A program made the translations under genes and the position numbers. Source: Chromatium weissei (GTDB lineage: Bacteria > Pseudomonadota > Gammaproteobacteria > Chromatiales > Chromatiaceae). From it: 64,000 nt of DNA. The notes below the pieces were generated by a model. The model searched no databases, was not told the origin of the DNA, and was given only the letters and a program-made list of their open reading frames with translations. The stretch is taken from assembly GCF_016583765.1 (NCBI RefSeq), contig NZ_NRRR01000003.1, forward strand, positions 246,579-310,578, written 5' to 3'. Positions 1 to 8,489 of this stretch are shown here, piece after piece. Every line of letters starts with the position of its first letter. Positions within the stretch are counted from its first letter, which is position 1.

Positions 1-391
1 GCAGATAGCTGTGATAAAAAAGACTAAATGTTACAGCGGTACTCACAAATGCAATTTTGTTTTCTTTTGGATGAAAATCTGAAAAAAAGTAGGCATACAA
101 CTTCAGGATAAAGTAAAGTGCTGCAATGACTAAGATAAATAATCCGAGTACTCGTATTGCTGGAATGTTCCCATTTAGCCAGCAGAATGGCAATTCAAAA
201 TACAGTCCAAAAAATGATGCTCCTGCAAAAAATTCTCGTGAATGAAGGTAGTGTAAAAAGTAAAAAGATTCGTCAGTAATTTCAAATCCACGAAAAGCAC
301 TTAAACAAAAAATTATCACCATTACTACTAAAATGCTCAACGGTAAAAAATGCAACATTTTTAGTAAGCGATTTTGTAGTTCTGATTGCAA
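1..391 (-). CDS. Multi-pass membrane protein, N-terminal part, possible GT-C glycosyltransferase (cut by window edge)
   Basis: An open frame runs off the left edge on the minus strand, giving about 130 codons. The likely start is TTG at 391-389, preceded by a GAGGA Shine-Dalgarno-like stretch about 7 nt upstream; the first ATG is at 358-356 and has no such site. The N-terminus has a hydrophobic helix (LSILVVMVIIFCLSAF), then an acidic loop with FEITDESFYFL, then a second and third hydrophobic segment. A DE-containing first periplasmic loop after the first helix is typical of GT-C membrane glycosyltransferases, so that family is an inference rather than a firm call. It lies last in the minus-strand glycan cluster, 235 bp after the epimerase gene, and is as AT-rich as its neighbours. 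Confidence 0.55.
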   Translation of the reverse strand, partial: MQSELQNRLLKMLHFLPLSILVVMVIIFCLSAFRGFEITDESFYFLHYLHSREFFAGASFFGLYFELPFCWLNGNIPAIRVLGLFILVIAALYFILKLYAYFFSDFHPKENKIAFVSTAVTFSLFYHSYL

Positions 392-626
392 TTTTATATC
401 CTCATTTTCAACATAATAAGCAGTGACATTTTAATCAAACCACCTCGGCCAAAACATTTGAAATGCGCCGCGCAACTTCCGCACTAAACGATTTGATAAA
501 TGTTCGCTACTAAAAAGACACCCATGACCACTATCTAACGAGCATCTTGTGTAATAAGATGTAACGAAATTGAGCCTTTTGTTGTTTTGTAGTTAAATAG
601 TTGAAATAGCATTTAACAAGCTGTCT

Positions 627-1571
627 TTAGGTATTTTTTGCGTATTCAATACGTTCAGCAGCTAAAACTTGAGAAATACCAATAACTAGACTTGTTTGCG
701 AAAAGTGCGAATTAAGCGGTGAAACAATAGAGCGGAATTGAACTCGATGCGTATAAGCATCACCCAAAGAGCTGGCGGTAGTAATAACCAGCGGGGATCG
801 TTTAGCAACTTTTCTAAATACAGAAACAATTTCTGCAACAGAAGTAGGTTTTTCTGAGGCAATGATTTTAGTGAAAATACCAAGTTTTTTATCGAAAAAA
901 CGTAAAGTCACAACTATCAATGCCGCTGCATCATTAACGTTTATGTAATCTCGAATTGTATCAAATGGCACATATATATGAATTGGCTTATGTTGTATTA
1001 CACAACGTGCTATGTGTGAAATAAGCCCTTGCTTTTTTCCGATGGAAGAGTTTTGTCCATATAAAGTTGATATTCTGGCAATGAGTACAGTAAGTTGAGA
1101 ATTAGAAAGTATAATTGAACGTAACATGTCCTCTTGTACTAACTTTTCACGAGCATAGTTGCTATTTGGTGTAATTGGACTTTCTTCAGTAATAACATCA
1201 TCAGATGCTTCTGCATAAATCGCGCCCGCTGAACTGGCAAATACCACAGAACCATATTGAATAGATAATCGTGGGTGCATTTGAATAGCATGGAGTAACA
1301 GCGATAACGCATTTGTTTCCTGAACTAATTCATCTACTCGACTATTCATAGTACCAATACCGGCACTCCAATAGATTTCCCACTGATCGGAATCGCTAAT
1401 CTGCATAGCAAATGCTTCAACAGATAAGCTAATTTGATTTTTTAGTACGGAAACATTGTTCCAACAGAAACGCTCTGTCGGAAAGAACAATTTTGTTCCA
1501 TTAGCTTGCAATACTCGACATAAAGCCGAGCCTAATAAGCCACCACTTCCAATAACCCATGCTTTAATCAT
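627..1571 (-). CDS. NAD-dependent epimerase/dehydratase (extended SDR), sugar nucleotide modifying
   Basis: This 314-residue protein belongs to the extended short-chain dehydrogenase/reductase family, whose members epimerise, dehydrate or reduce nucleotide sugars in the cytoplasm. The Rossmann fingerprint GSGGLLGSA sits at residues 8-16, and the catalytic Tyr-Lys pair is visible in NSNYAREKLVQED (YxxxK) near residue 140. The preceding ASSAGAIY segment supplies the catalytic serine region. Its ATG overlaps the stop of the upstream glycosyltransferase by 4 nt, so the two are probably translationally coupled and work on the same glycan. The exact sugar substrate cannot be told from the sequence. 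Confidence 0.85.
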   Translation of the reverse strand: MIKAWVIGSGGLLGSALCRVLQANGTKLFFPTERFCWNNVSVLKNQISLSVEAFAMQISDSDQWEIYWSAGIGTMNSRVDELVQETNALSLLLHAIQMHPRLSIQYGSVVFASSAGAIYAEASDDVITEESPITPNSNYAREKLVQEDMLRSIILSNSQLTVLIARISTLYGQNSSIGKKQGLISHIARCVIQHKPIHIYVPFDTIRDYINVNDAAALIVVTLRFFDKKLGIFTKIIASEKPTSVAEIVSVFRKVAKRSPLVITTASSLGDAYTHRVQFRSIVSPLNSHFSQTSLVIGISQVLAAERIEYAKNT

Positions 1572-2548
1572 TTGTTTACTGGTGGTCGAGTTGGTTTTGT
1601 TGCCACGACGTATAAGGGTTTGCCCATGACAATACCCATTGTCACGGCAAGATATTCTGCGATTACGCCAAGTGCAATCAAAATACTTCCAGAAAAAAAA
1701 GCTACTGTAATTAGCATTGATGTCCAGCCTTGAACAGGAGCACTACTAAAGTATTTTCCATAAAACGCATAGCCGGTAATAAAAATTGATAAAATCACAG
1801 CACATAAACCAAAAATAGTGATCAACCTTAATGGTCTTGTTCCGGTGGTGAGAACCAAATTCCAAAAATGCCCCAATAATTTAATGTAAGAATATCCAGA
1901 TGGTCGATTCAACTCACATCTTAACTTTAGTGGACAATGACCTATACGACCTGTTATCCAAAAAAGACCGACATCAAGATAAACGCCATTGCCGCAATAA
2001 GCCGCTAACGTTCTTGCGATTTCTCCTTCAATTAAACGAAAACTATTAAATCTTCCAATCGATTTGTTTCCAAGTAATTTAGCAGAAATTGTTTTAGCTA
2101 AATGGCTGGACACATTTCGAATTCGTCCATGTGGAGGTGGATTTATTGGTTGCGCATACACAAGCTGAAGAGAATGTGTCAAAGCGTGGTCAAGCATATA
2201 ACTAATATCTGCTGGATTTTGCTGTCCATCCTCATCAATCGTAGCGACCCAATTCCCTGTTGCACTTGCCATACCGGCTAATGTTGCTGCATGTTGTCCA
2301 TAATTCCGTGATAACCATATAGGACGTATAAACGCATATTGACTACTGAGTTCTTCTATAGTTTTATCGGATCGGTCAGGTCCGCAGTCATGGACAAGCA
2401 AAATTTCACAAATACGAAATTGATTTCCTTCTGGTGTTATTTGCGTAGCAGTTAATGGCAAAATTTCTTCAATCAAAATTGGTAACGATTTTTCCCCACG
2501 ATAAACGGGAATAACAAGCGAAATAGCGTGAACATTCATAGTAGCCAA
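1568..2548 (-). CDS. Family 2 glycosyltransferase, polyprenol-phosphate sugar transferase (GtrB/DPM-like)
   Basis: A 326-residue inner-membrane enzyme expected to move a sugar from a nucleotide donor onto undecaprenyl phosphate on the cytoplasmic face. The GT-A domain opens with SLVIPVYRGEKSLP, has the NYGQHAATLAGM segment and the acidic DEDGQQNPAD metal-binding motif near residue 105. Two C-terminal transmembrane helices (about 235-260 and 275-305) are the hallmark of the GtrB/ArnC/DPM1 branch. It directly follows a GtrA-type flippase gene and overlaps the epimerase start by 4 nt. The combination GtrA plus GtrB-like enzyme suggests a lipid-linked sugar that is flipped and then attached to a surface polymer by one of the large membrane proteins in this cluster. 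Confidence 0.88.
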   Translation of the reverse strand: MATMNVHAISLVIPVYRGEKSLPILIEEILPLTATQITPEGNQFRICEILLVHDCGPDRSDKTIEELSSQYAFIRPIWLSRNYGQHAATLAGMASATGNWVATIDEDGQQNPADISYMLDHALTHSLQLVYAQPINPPPHGRIRNVSSHLAKTISAKLLGNKSIGRFNSFRLIEGEIARTLAAYCGNGVYLDVGLFWITGRIGHCPLKLRCELNRPSGYSYIKLLGHFWNLVLTTGTRPLRLITIFGLCAVILSIFITGYAFYGKYFSSAPVQGWTSMLITVAFFSGSILIALGVIAEYLAVTMGIVMGKPLYVVATKPTRPPVNK

Positions 2549-2562
2549 CCACTTAAATATGA

Positions 2563-2970
2563 TTAAATTCTTTTTTCTGGAAAAACGTAATAACGACTGC
2601 CTAAATAACTAACAGTCGCATAAGGAAAAATACCAACTGCTTGGGCAAGATAGCTATTCACAAAGAAAATATCAATCATCGTTAAAGTAACAATTAGGTT
2701 GAAAGTGTATGCGATAAGAACAACAACAATAAAACGTACCAATGCAGGAATGTGTGATCCAGCAAACCGAAACGACCATTGTTTGTTTAAAATAAATCCG
2801 ATTATCAAGCCAAAAAAGTATCCGAGTGCGTTCGCTTTAATATCAGTTAAATTTAAAAAAAATTTACCCAAATAAATAAACAGCAATCCAATAAAAGTAT
2901 TGGCAACACCAACAATCGCAAATCGTGTTATAGAAAGGTCAAGAAAATTAAGTTTTACGTGCAGCGACAT
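2563..2970 (-). CDS. GtrA-family membrane protein (candidate polyprenyl-phosphate sugar flippase)
   Basis: A small protein of about 135 residues with four predicted transmembrane helices, the usual size and layout for GtrA. The signature FAIVGVANTFIGLLFIYLG opens the first helix, and NKQWSFRF plus the terminal GSRYYVF segment match the conserved NR.F.F and Y.F patterns of the family. GtrA proteins are thought to flip undecaprenyl-phosphate-linked glucose or other sugars across the inner membrane. The start at 2970 is preferred; an in-frame ATG at 2985 adds five residues. The gene overlaps the end of the methyltransferase by 23 nt and precedes the GtrB-like transferase by 14 nt, so the three genes look co-transcribed. 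Confidence 0.85.
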   Translation of the reverse strand: MSLHVKLNFLDLSITRFAIVGVANTFIGLLFIYLGKFFLNLTDIKANALGYFFGLIIGFILNKQWSFRFAGSHIPALVRFIVVVLIAYTFNLIVTLTMIDIFFVNSYLAQAVGIFPYATVSYLGSRYYVFPEKRI

Positions 2971-3667
2971 AGTATTGAGCTCCAAGTGGAAGCCACTTTA
3001 GATAAGTTTCTAACCACCTTAAAGAACGCAGCAAGTTTGGAAAAAATATCCGATAGTGAGTGAGCACTTCCTGAAAACCTGCATTAACCATATTAAGTCG
3101 TAGTTGATTAGCAGGAATCAGAACCGCATTTTCATCAAATGGACAATTATTTACAGTTTTAACTGTAATTGGATTTAGCGGATTATGCTCGAATATAATA
3201 GCCAAACCACCAGTACGTAAAACCCTATTTAATTCACACAAGATTCCTAAGTGATCAGTATGGTCAATGTGATGAAAAACACATGCTGAAAATACTAAAT
3301 CGAAATACATATTCGGAAACGGTATGTTTTTTCCATCAAATGATGCAAATTGTGCTTTGTTAGAATATTTTTCTCTGGCTAACGAAAGGCTTTTTTCAGA
3401 GACATCTAAACAGACCAAATCACACTCAGGAAACTGTTCTGTAAAATGAAGAACGGAACCACCTACACCAGACCCAAAATCTAATATCCGTATATTACTG
3501 CTTTGTTTTAATTTGCGTGATAAATTAGCGGCATCAACAACCTTATATTGTGCAAAAAACTCAGGCTCTTCACCTGAAATCCTTATATTTTCAGAATGAA
3601 TTTCACGGTATTCATTTGCAAATTTATCAAATTCGCTTTCCGTAAACTTTAGCTTGGTCATAACCAA
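2948..3667 (-). CDS. Class I SAM-dependent methyltransferase
   Basis: A 239-residue cytoplasmic methyltransferase of the Methyltransf_11/25 type. The SAM-binding motif I is ILDFGSGVGGSVLHF (near residue 60), followed by the acidic motif II VCLDVSEKSL, a motif III region with FDGKNIPFPNMYFDLV, and ACVFHHIDH. The central part is standard, whereas the C-terminal third (NPITVKTVNNCPFDENAVLI and a hydrophobic FFPNLLRSLRWLE stretch) resembles methyltransferases of polyketide, lipid or surface-glycan clusters. ATG at 3667 or 3661 could both serve as start. Context between GtrA and a large membrane protein suggests methylation of a glycan or lipid-linked sugar, but the acceptor is unknown. Confidence 0.83.
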   Translation of the reverse strand: MVMTKLKFTESEFDKFANEYREIHSENIRISGEEPEFFAQYKVVDAANLSRKLKQSSNIRILDFGSGVGGSVLHFTEQFPECDLVCLDVSEKSLSLAREKYSNKAQFASFDGKNIPFPNMYFDLVFSACVFHHIDHTDHLGILCELNRVLRTGGLAIIFEHNPLNPITVKTVNNCPFDENAVLIPANQLRLNMVNAGFQEVLTHYRIFFPNLLRSLRWLETYLKWLPLGAQYYVAARKT

Positions 3668-3728
3668 ATTTACCTCTAATTTTTACCGAATAAAACTAAC
3701 AAGTATTTGTCGTTTTTAACAAAGTCAG

Positions 3729-5618
3729 CTAATGGTAAGTTATTACTATTTCTGATAGCTTTCCTTGTAATTGAATAAATGGATTTGGATCATCTCCAAT
3801 AAAAATCGGGCTTATTGTTCCTTCATTGGATTCCATTTTAGGTAGGTAGTGATATTTCAATATCACAGAATCGCCTGAAACATTTTTGAAAACAAGTCGA
3901 TCAGCAGTTCGTTCCACGAGTTCACCAAACCCTTTTATAAAAAAGCTATGCGGACGCTGTACCTGATAAAACTTGAGTTTTTCCCATTCATCAATACAAG
4001 TAACGCCGACTAACTGATCGAAATAACGCTTGCTTTTTTCGGAGTGAACAATGATCCAGCCAATGTTATAACGATCAAAATACTCCTGCATTGTTTCTGG
4101 CGAAATGTCTGCAATTGATTTTGCAAATAACTTTCCATCCCAGAAGGAGGCAAAGCCAGTCTGTACGTATGGCCCACCAATAAACTCACGTTGACTTTTC
4201 AATGCAAGCAACCCGGCAATATGACCGCCATCATGAATACGTCCAAGTGATGTTTCAAATAAAACTCGTGCTGAAATATCGGTGTGTGTATTCAAAAAAT
4301 TTAGAATGTGATTCGCATATGCGCTTTGATTTTTAACTTGTGGCGGATGTTGGGCATAATGTCCAATATCAGCAGATGAAACTTCTCTTCCCATTTCAAC
4401 AACACTGATTACAAGTCCAAAAGCAATTAGACTTGCTGCCACACGATAAGCGATTTGTTGCTGAGTCTTTTCACTCTGTAACACCTTAGAAAAGATTTCT
4501 ACGATGCCGACTGCTGCGGGTAAAGCAAAAAACAAATAGGCAACGGGAGCGAATCGATTTGGTTGGGTCAGTCTTCCAAGTGTTTCGTTATCCCCTGCTG
4601 TATAAGCATATAAAAGCCAAAAAATTCCAGTTCCTAAAAACGCTAAAAGTAATTTTTTGGTTTTAGTATTCGATAAATAAACACCCAAAATTGCAGCAAG
4701 TATAATTGGCATATTGATTTTTGCGCCGTTTGCTTTTTCCCAAATACCAAAAATTGATCTGATAATTAAATCACCGCCAGTTGCCCTTTGATAGTGATCA
4801 AAGGTCTCTTGAATGTCAGGTGGATTGATAAAGTAATATAACCAACTGTAATTAAGTGTTACGACAATGAGGAGTGTCGCTGATAAAAAGATTAAGCTGG
4901 TTTTCCAGCAAATATATTCCCTATTTGTCAAAACATAAAAAATTGTAAAAACAGTTACTGGAAGAAAAAACAGTGGATGCGTAAAAAATAAAATCGCACT
5001 AATCAATCCAAATGAAAGCACCGCAGCAAGTTTTTTAGTCACATCCCATGTGAATAAACGCACCAATAATGCTATGAATGGAATTGATGCGAAGGCAACA
5101 AATACAAATGAGACCATGCCAGCGGTATGAAACCAGCGAAACATACCAGTCCACCACAATAGCAAGCCAAGCAATGCACTCACTGCAATGGCGTTGCGTT
5201 CAAAGCGCAAAATAATCAGCGTCAATGGTAAACAGATACTGGCAATTAACGCAGCAGTAAAGGTATAGAATTTCCATATTCCGGCTGCTGTTACATTGCT
5301 CGGTAAAATATGCGCTAAAAATGCAGGTAATCTGTCGCTGTGGTTAATTGCAAAACCAGTGGCTTTACCCGCAGCAAACAGCGAATCATATCCAATTGAA
5401 GCCGTTGCCGCTCCCATTGCAACATTGTATTCGTGAAAAGGATTGTCGATGTATAGCAAACTTGCTGAACTAAAGAGTTCGGATAACGGAAATGTTTGCG
5501 CAAGAAGAAGGAATTGCAATACGACAGTCAGAATCAAAATGAATTTGACTGGAACGCTGATTGAAATGGATTGCGTCGTGTGAAGTCGTGTTAAATCGCC
5601 AGTTTTTTGTGGCATCAA
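3729..5618 (-). CDS. Large polytopic membrane protein, possible GT-C-type glycosyltransferase
   Basis: A 629-residue protein with about ten or more hydrophobic helices in its first 420 residues, followed by a soluble C-terminal domain of about 200 residues that ends the protein outside the membrane. After the first helix comes an acidic loop with IDNPFHEYN, in the place where GT-C enzymes carry their catalytic acid. The C-terminal part contains LFETSLGRIHDGG and YNIGWIIVHSEKS, of the kind seen in uncharacterised membrane proteins such as 6-pyruvoyl-tetrahydropterin-synthase-related and YfhO-like families. It is first in the minus-strand glycan operon. It may be the enzyme that transfers the flipped sugar, but no specific family is recognised with certainty. 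Confidence 0.6.
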   Translation of the reverse strand: MMPQKTGDLTRLHTTQSISISVPVKFILILTVVLQFLLLAQTFPLSELFSSASLLYIDNPFHEYNVAMGAATASIGYDSLFAAGKATGFAINHSDRLPAFLAHILPSNVTAAGIWKFYTFTAALIASICLPLTLIILRFERNAIAVSALLGLLLWWTGMFRWFHTAGMVSFVFVAFASIPFIALLVRLFTWDVTKKLAAVLSFGLISAILFFTHPLFFLPVTVFTIFYVLTNREYICWKTSLIFLSATLLIVVTLNYSWLYYFINPPDIQETFDHYQRATGGDLIIRSIFGIWEKANGAKINMPIILAAILGVYLSNTKTKKLLLAFLGTGIFWLLYAYTAGDNETLGRLTQPNRFAPVAYLFFALPAAVGIVEIFSKVLQSEKTQQQIAYRVAASLIAFGLVISVVEMGREVSSADIGHYAQHPPQVKNQSAYANHILNFLNTHTDISARVLFETSLGRIHDGGHIAGLLALKSQREFIGGPYVQTGFASFWDGKLFAKSIADISPETMQEYFDRYNIGWIIVHSEKSKRYFDQLVGVTCIDEWEKLKFYQVQRPHSFFIKGFGELVERTADRLVFKNVSGDSVILKYHYLPKMESNEGTISPIFIGDDPNPFIQLQGKLSEIVITYH

Positions 5619-5807
5619 AATTTAACCTCTTTCAGCAAATTTTAAGCGACAGTGATAAAAATATCTAATCGTTAACCGGTCAAAGAGTCGCTGATAGACG
5701 GTTTTCAGTGTAGTACTTTTTCAAACAATTTGCCGATGGCAGCAAAAATAATACCTAATTAAAAATACCACAGCATCGATGATGTACTGAAAAGGTTATC
5801 GTGCGTT

Positions 5808-5823
5808 TGGCAACACATTTGCT
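5808..5823 (+). promoter_or_regulatory. Candidate sigma-54 (-24/-12) promoter of the hox operon
   Basis: The sequence TGGCAACACATTTGCT matches the RpoN consensus TGGCAC-N5-TTGCW with one mismatch: GG and GC dinucleotides are separated by exactly 10 bp. Transcription would begin around 5833, giving an untranslated leader of about 90 nt before hoxE. Sigma-54 with an NtrC-family activator (HoxA/HupR/HydG) is a known way to control proteobacterial hydrogenase genes, which fits. No activator gene lies in the window. Confidence 0.6.
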
Positions 5824-5828
5824 ATCTA

Positions 5829-5862
5829 ATGATCTTCAATCAGTGGTGATTGATCAGATCAT
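5829..5862 (+). promoter_or_regulatory. Interrupted 14-bp dyad at the predicted hox transcription start
   Basis: ATGATCT-TCAATCA, a GTGG loop, TGATTGA, a 2-nt TC bulge and AGATCAT form two perfectly matching stem blocks of 7 bp each. The dyad overlaps the start site predicted from the sigma-54 promoter, about 60 bp before hoxE. It could be a repressor operator or a 5'-end RNA hairpin that stabilises the transcript. No T-tract follows, so it is not a terminator. Confidence 0.5.
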
Positions 5863-5922
5863 AACGCTCAACAATTTGTCTTAAACTGTCTTGCGTCATT
5901 TATTGCGACCACAGGAATTGCC

Positions 5923-6417
5923 ATGCAACAGCCACAGCCGAAACCGCCATCACCGAGCGAGGACAAACGCTGGAAACTCGTCAATGCCACCATGCGCCGT
6001 CATGGGTATGCCGCTCACGCGCTGATTGAAACGCTGCACAGTGTGCAGGAAGCGTTTGGATTTCTTGATGAAATTGCGCTGCGGTTTGTTGCGGAATCGC
6101 TCGATGTGCCGTTGAGCAAGGTGTACGGCGTGGCGACCTTCTATCACATCTTTATGCTCAAACCGAAAGGCCGTCATACCTGTGTGGTCTGCACCGGAAC
6201 TGCTTGTTATATCAAGGGTGCTGACGCGTTGCTTGCCGGCATTCACACGCGTTATGACATCAATACTGGCGACACCACCGCTGATGCTCGGCTGTCCGTG
6301 TTGACTGCGCGCTGCGTGGGCGCTTGCGGACTTGCGCCCGCTGTCGTGGTCGATGGTGACGTATTTGGCAAGCTGACGACCGACTCGCTCATCACTAAAT
6401 TGGAGGCGTTGGACTGA
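5923..6417 (+). CDS. hoxE: HoxE, NuoE-like [2Fe-2S] subunit of NAD-linked bidirectional hydrogenase
   Basis: A 164-residue thioredoxin-fold ferredoxin of the NuoE/HoxE family. The N-terminal helical bundle includes [18 protein letters not shown]. Cluster ligands follow the family spacing: C90-x4-C95 in [10 protein letters not shown] and C131-x3-C135 in CVGACGLAP. In HoxEFUYH enzymes this subunit joins the diaphorase and helps pass electrons between the Fe-S chain and FMN/NADH. The ATG has an AGGA site about 8 nt upstream. hoxF begins one base after the hoxE stop, so they are co-translated. The NuoE of Complex I is the alternative, but HoxU and HoxY downstream decide for the hydrogenase. Confidence 0.9.
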   Translation: MQQPQPKPPSPSEDKRWKLVNATMRRHGYAAHALIETLHSVQEAFGFLDEIALRFVAESLDVPLSKVYGVATFYHIFMLKPKGRHTCVVCTGTACYIKGADALLAGIHTRYDINTGDTTADARLSVLTARCVGACGLAPAVVVDGDVFGKLTTDSLITKLEALD

Positions 6418-6418
6418 G

Positions 6419-8029
6419 ATGCACCCAGAAGACCTTGCTGAAAAAGCAGCGCAATTTCGCGCTGAAGAGGCTGCGATCAAACGCGAAGTGCGCGTCTGCA
6501 TGGCGGCGAGTTGTCAATCATCTGGTGCGCAGCCGGTGCTGACCGCGTTGACGGAAATCTGTGGCGATGGCAAGGGCATGTGCCACGTCAAAGGCGTGGG
6601 CTGCATGGGTTTGTGTTCTGCCGGGCCGCTGGTCGCCGTTGCCGACAAAGACTGTGACCTCGCCGATTCCGTGTTGTACCGCGATGTCACGCCCGCCGAT
6701 GCACCCGACATCATGCAGAGCGTGTGCGGAGCGCCGGTGGAGCGGCTGCGTTGTTCGACTGAGCAGCCGTTTTTCGCTCGCCAGCAGCGCATCGTCTTGG
6801 AAAATTGTGGGCTGATCGATCCCGACAGTTTCAAAGATTACGTCGCCGTCGGTGGCTACTCCGCGCTGGTCAAAGCGTTGAGCGAAATGACATCGACCGA
6901 GGTGCTGCGCGAAGTGACGACCAGCGGGCTGCGTGGTCGCGGCGGCGGCGGTTATCCGACTGGCTTGAAATGGTCAACTGTCGCCAAAACGCCCGGCGCG
7001 CAGAAATATGTGATTTGCAACGCCGATGAAGGCGATCCGGGCGCGTTTATGGATCGCGCCGTGCTGGAATCCGATCCGCATCGCATCTTGGAAGGCATGA
7101 TGATTGCGGGCTACGCGATTGGCGCAAACAAAGGCTATGTCTACGTGCGGGCGGAATATCCGCTGGCAGTGGAACGGCTACAAACGGCGATTCGTAAAGC
7201 GAAGGGTGCTGGTTTTCTCGGTCATCGCGTCGCCGATACGCAATTTAGTTTTGAAGTGGAAATTCGGCTCGGGGCTGGCGCGTTCGTGTGCGGTGAGGAA
7301 ACTGCACTGATGGCATCGATTGAAGGACTGCGCGGGCAGCCGCGTCCACGTCCGCCATATCCGGCAGAAGCGGGACTGTGGGGCTGCCCAACTTTGATTA
7401 ACAACGTCGAAACCTTCGCCAACATCGCGCCGATTATTCGCAACGGCGGCGCGTGGTTTGCGGGCATCGGCACGGAAAAATCGAAAGGAACCAAAGTCTT
7501 TGCGTTGGCAGGCAAAATTAACAACACCGGTTTGATTGAAGTGCCGATGGGAACCAGCCTGCGCGACATCATCGAACAGATCGGCGGCGGCATTCCCGAC
7601 GGCAGAGCGTTCAAAGCGGTGCAAACCGGCGGCCCCTCCGGCGGCTGCATTCCGGCAGCGCATCTCGACATTGGCGTTGATTACGACAGCCTGAAAACGC
7701 TGGGCACAATGATGGGTTCCGGCGGAATGATCGTGATGGATGACAGCGCCTGCATGGTCGACGTGGCGCGTTATTTCATGGAATTTTGCATGACCGAATC
7801 CTGCGGCAAGTGCATTCCCTGTCGCGCCGGAACGCAGCAAATGCACGGGCTGTTGGACACAATCGCTAAAGGTGAAGGCACGCGGGCGGATTTAGCTTTG
7901 CTGGCGCATCTGTGCGAAGTGGTGCAGGCAACCAGTTTGTGCGGGCTGGGACAAAGCGCACCCAATCCGGTTTTAAGTACGCTGCGTTATTTCCGCGAGG
8001 AAGTTGAGGCGAAATTGGTGGGTGAATGA
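6419..8029 (+). CDS. hoxF: HoxF, NADH/FMN-binding diaphorase subunit
   Basis: A 536-residue flavoprotein that oxidises NADH or reduces NAD+ in the diaphorase half of the Hox complex. It has an N-terminal thioredoxin-like [2Fe-2S] domain (C27-x4-C32 and C62-x3-C66), as expected for HoxF and not for plain NuoF. The NuoF core follows: the NADH loop [16 protein letters not shown] near residue 172, GDPGAFMDR, the FMN-binding [14 protein letters not shown] region, and the [4Fe-4S] site [12 protein letters not shown] near residue 460 with its fourth Cys in TSLCGLGQ. The stop overlaps the next ATG by 4 nt. All key residues are present, so this subunit looks functional. Confidence 0.93.
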   Translation: MHPEDLAEKAAQFRAEEAAIKREVRVCMAASCQSSGAQPVLTALTEICGDGKGMCHVKGVGCMGLCSAGPLVAVADKDCDLADSVLYRDVTPADAPDIMQSVCGAPVERLRCSTEQPFFARQQRIVLENCGLIDPDSFKDYVAVGGYSALVKALSEMTSTEVLREVTTSGLRGRGGGGYPTGLKWSTVAKTPGAQKYVICNADEGDPGAFMDRAVLESDPHRILEGMMIAGYAIGANKGYVYVRAEYPLAVERLQTAIRKAKGAGFLGHRVADTQFSFEVEIRLGAGAFVCGEETALMASIEGLRGQPRPRPPYPAEAGLWGCPTLINNVETFANIAPIIRNGGAWFAGIGTEKSKGTKVFALAGKINNTGLIEVPMGTSLRDIIEQIGGGIPDGRAFKAVQTGGPSGGCIPAAHLDIGVDYDSLKTLGTMMGSGGMIVMDDSACMVDVARYFMEFCMTESCGKCIPCRAGTQQMHGLLDTIAKGEGTRADLALLAHLCEVVQATSLCGLGQSAPNPVLSTLRYFREEVEAKLVGE

Positions 8030-8448
8030 ATCACGATCAAGATTTCTATCAATGGGCAATGAATAGCGCCCAACAATTGCGCACGGGAAATCTTGCTGGT
8101 TTGGATTTAATCCGCATTGCTGAGGAAATTGAAGATATGGGACGCAGCGAAAAACACGCGCTGGCAAGTCATCTCCGCGTATTGATGCTGCATTTATTGA
8201 AATGGCGTTATCAACCGGCGTTGCGCAGCGTCAGTTGGCGCTTATCAATTACCAATGCGCGGGATGACATTGCAGAATTGCTTGAAGACAATCCCAGTCT
8301 CAATAGCAAATTAGCGGAAATTGTCAGCCGTCGTTATTCCGCAGCACGGCAAGGTGCAATACTTGAAACTGGTTTGCCTGCTGTAACCTTTCCAATTGAT
8401 TGCCCATTTACCATTGTGCAATTGCTTGATTCTGAATACTGGTCTTAA
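8026..8448 (+). CDS. DUF29-family protein embedded in the hox operon
   Basis: A 140-residue protein with the standard DUF29 pattern: [17 protein letters not shown] at the N-terminus, then [21 protein letters not shown] and [15 protein letters not shown], then the helical tail ending in [11 protein letters not shown]29 proteins are small, helical and of unknown function, and are numerous in cyanobacteria and purple sulfur bacteria. The gene starts on the ATGA overlap with hoxF and is followed, 41 bp later, by hoxU. This is not a known Hox subunit. It is more AT-rich than hoxF, which suggests insertion by transfer followed by adoption of the operon's translation. Confidence 0.85.
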   Translation: MNHDQDFYQWAMNSAQQLRTGNLAGLDLIRIAEEIEDMGRSEKHALASHLRVLMLHLLKWRYQPALRSVSWRLSITNARDDIAELLEDNPSLNSKLAEIVSRRYSAARQGAILETGLPAVTFPIDCPFTIVQLLDSEYWS

Positions 8449-8489
8449 TTGCGATTTCCGCATTCCGCCGACCATCTTGGAGGCAGTTA

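Larger units (their letters stand above)
5619..5922. promoter_or_regulatory. Divergent intergenic region between glycan cluster and hox operon
   Basis: This 304-bp spacer separates two divergent transcription units and marks an abrupt base-composition change from AT-rich to GC-rich coding sequence. It contains no credible gene. Two specific sites for the rightward hox operon are listed separately: a sigma-54-type promoter and an interrupted dyad. The hoxE ribosome binding site AGGA lies about 8 nt before its ATG. No clear sigma-70 promoter was identified for the leftward genes. Confidence 0.6.
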
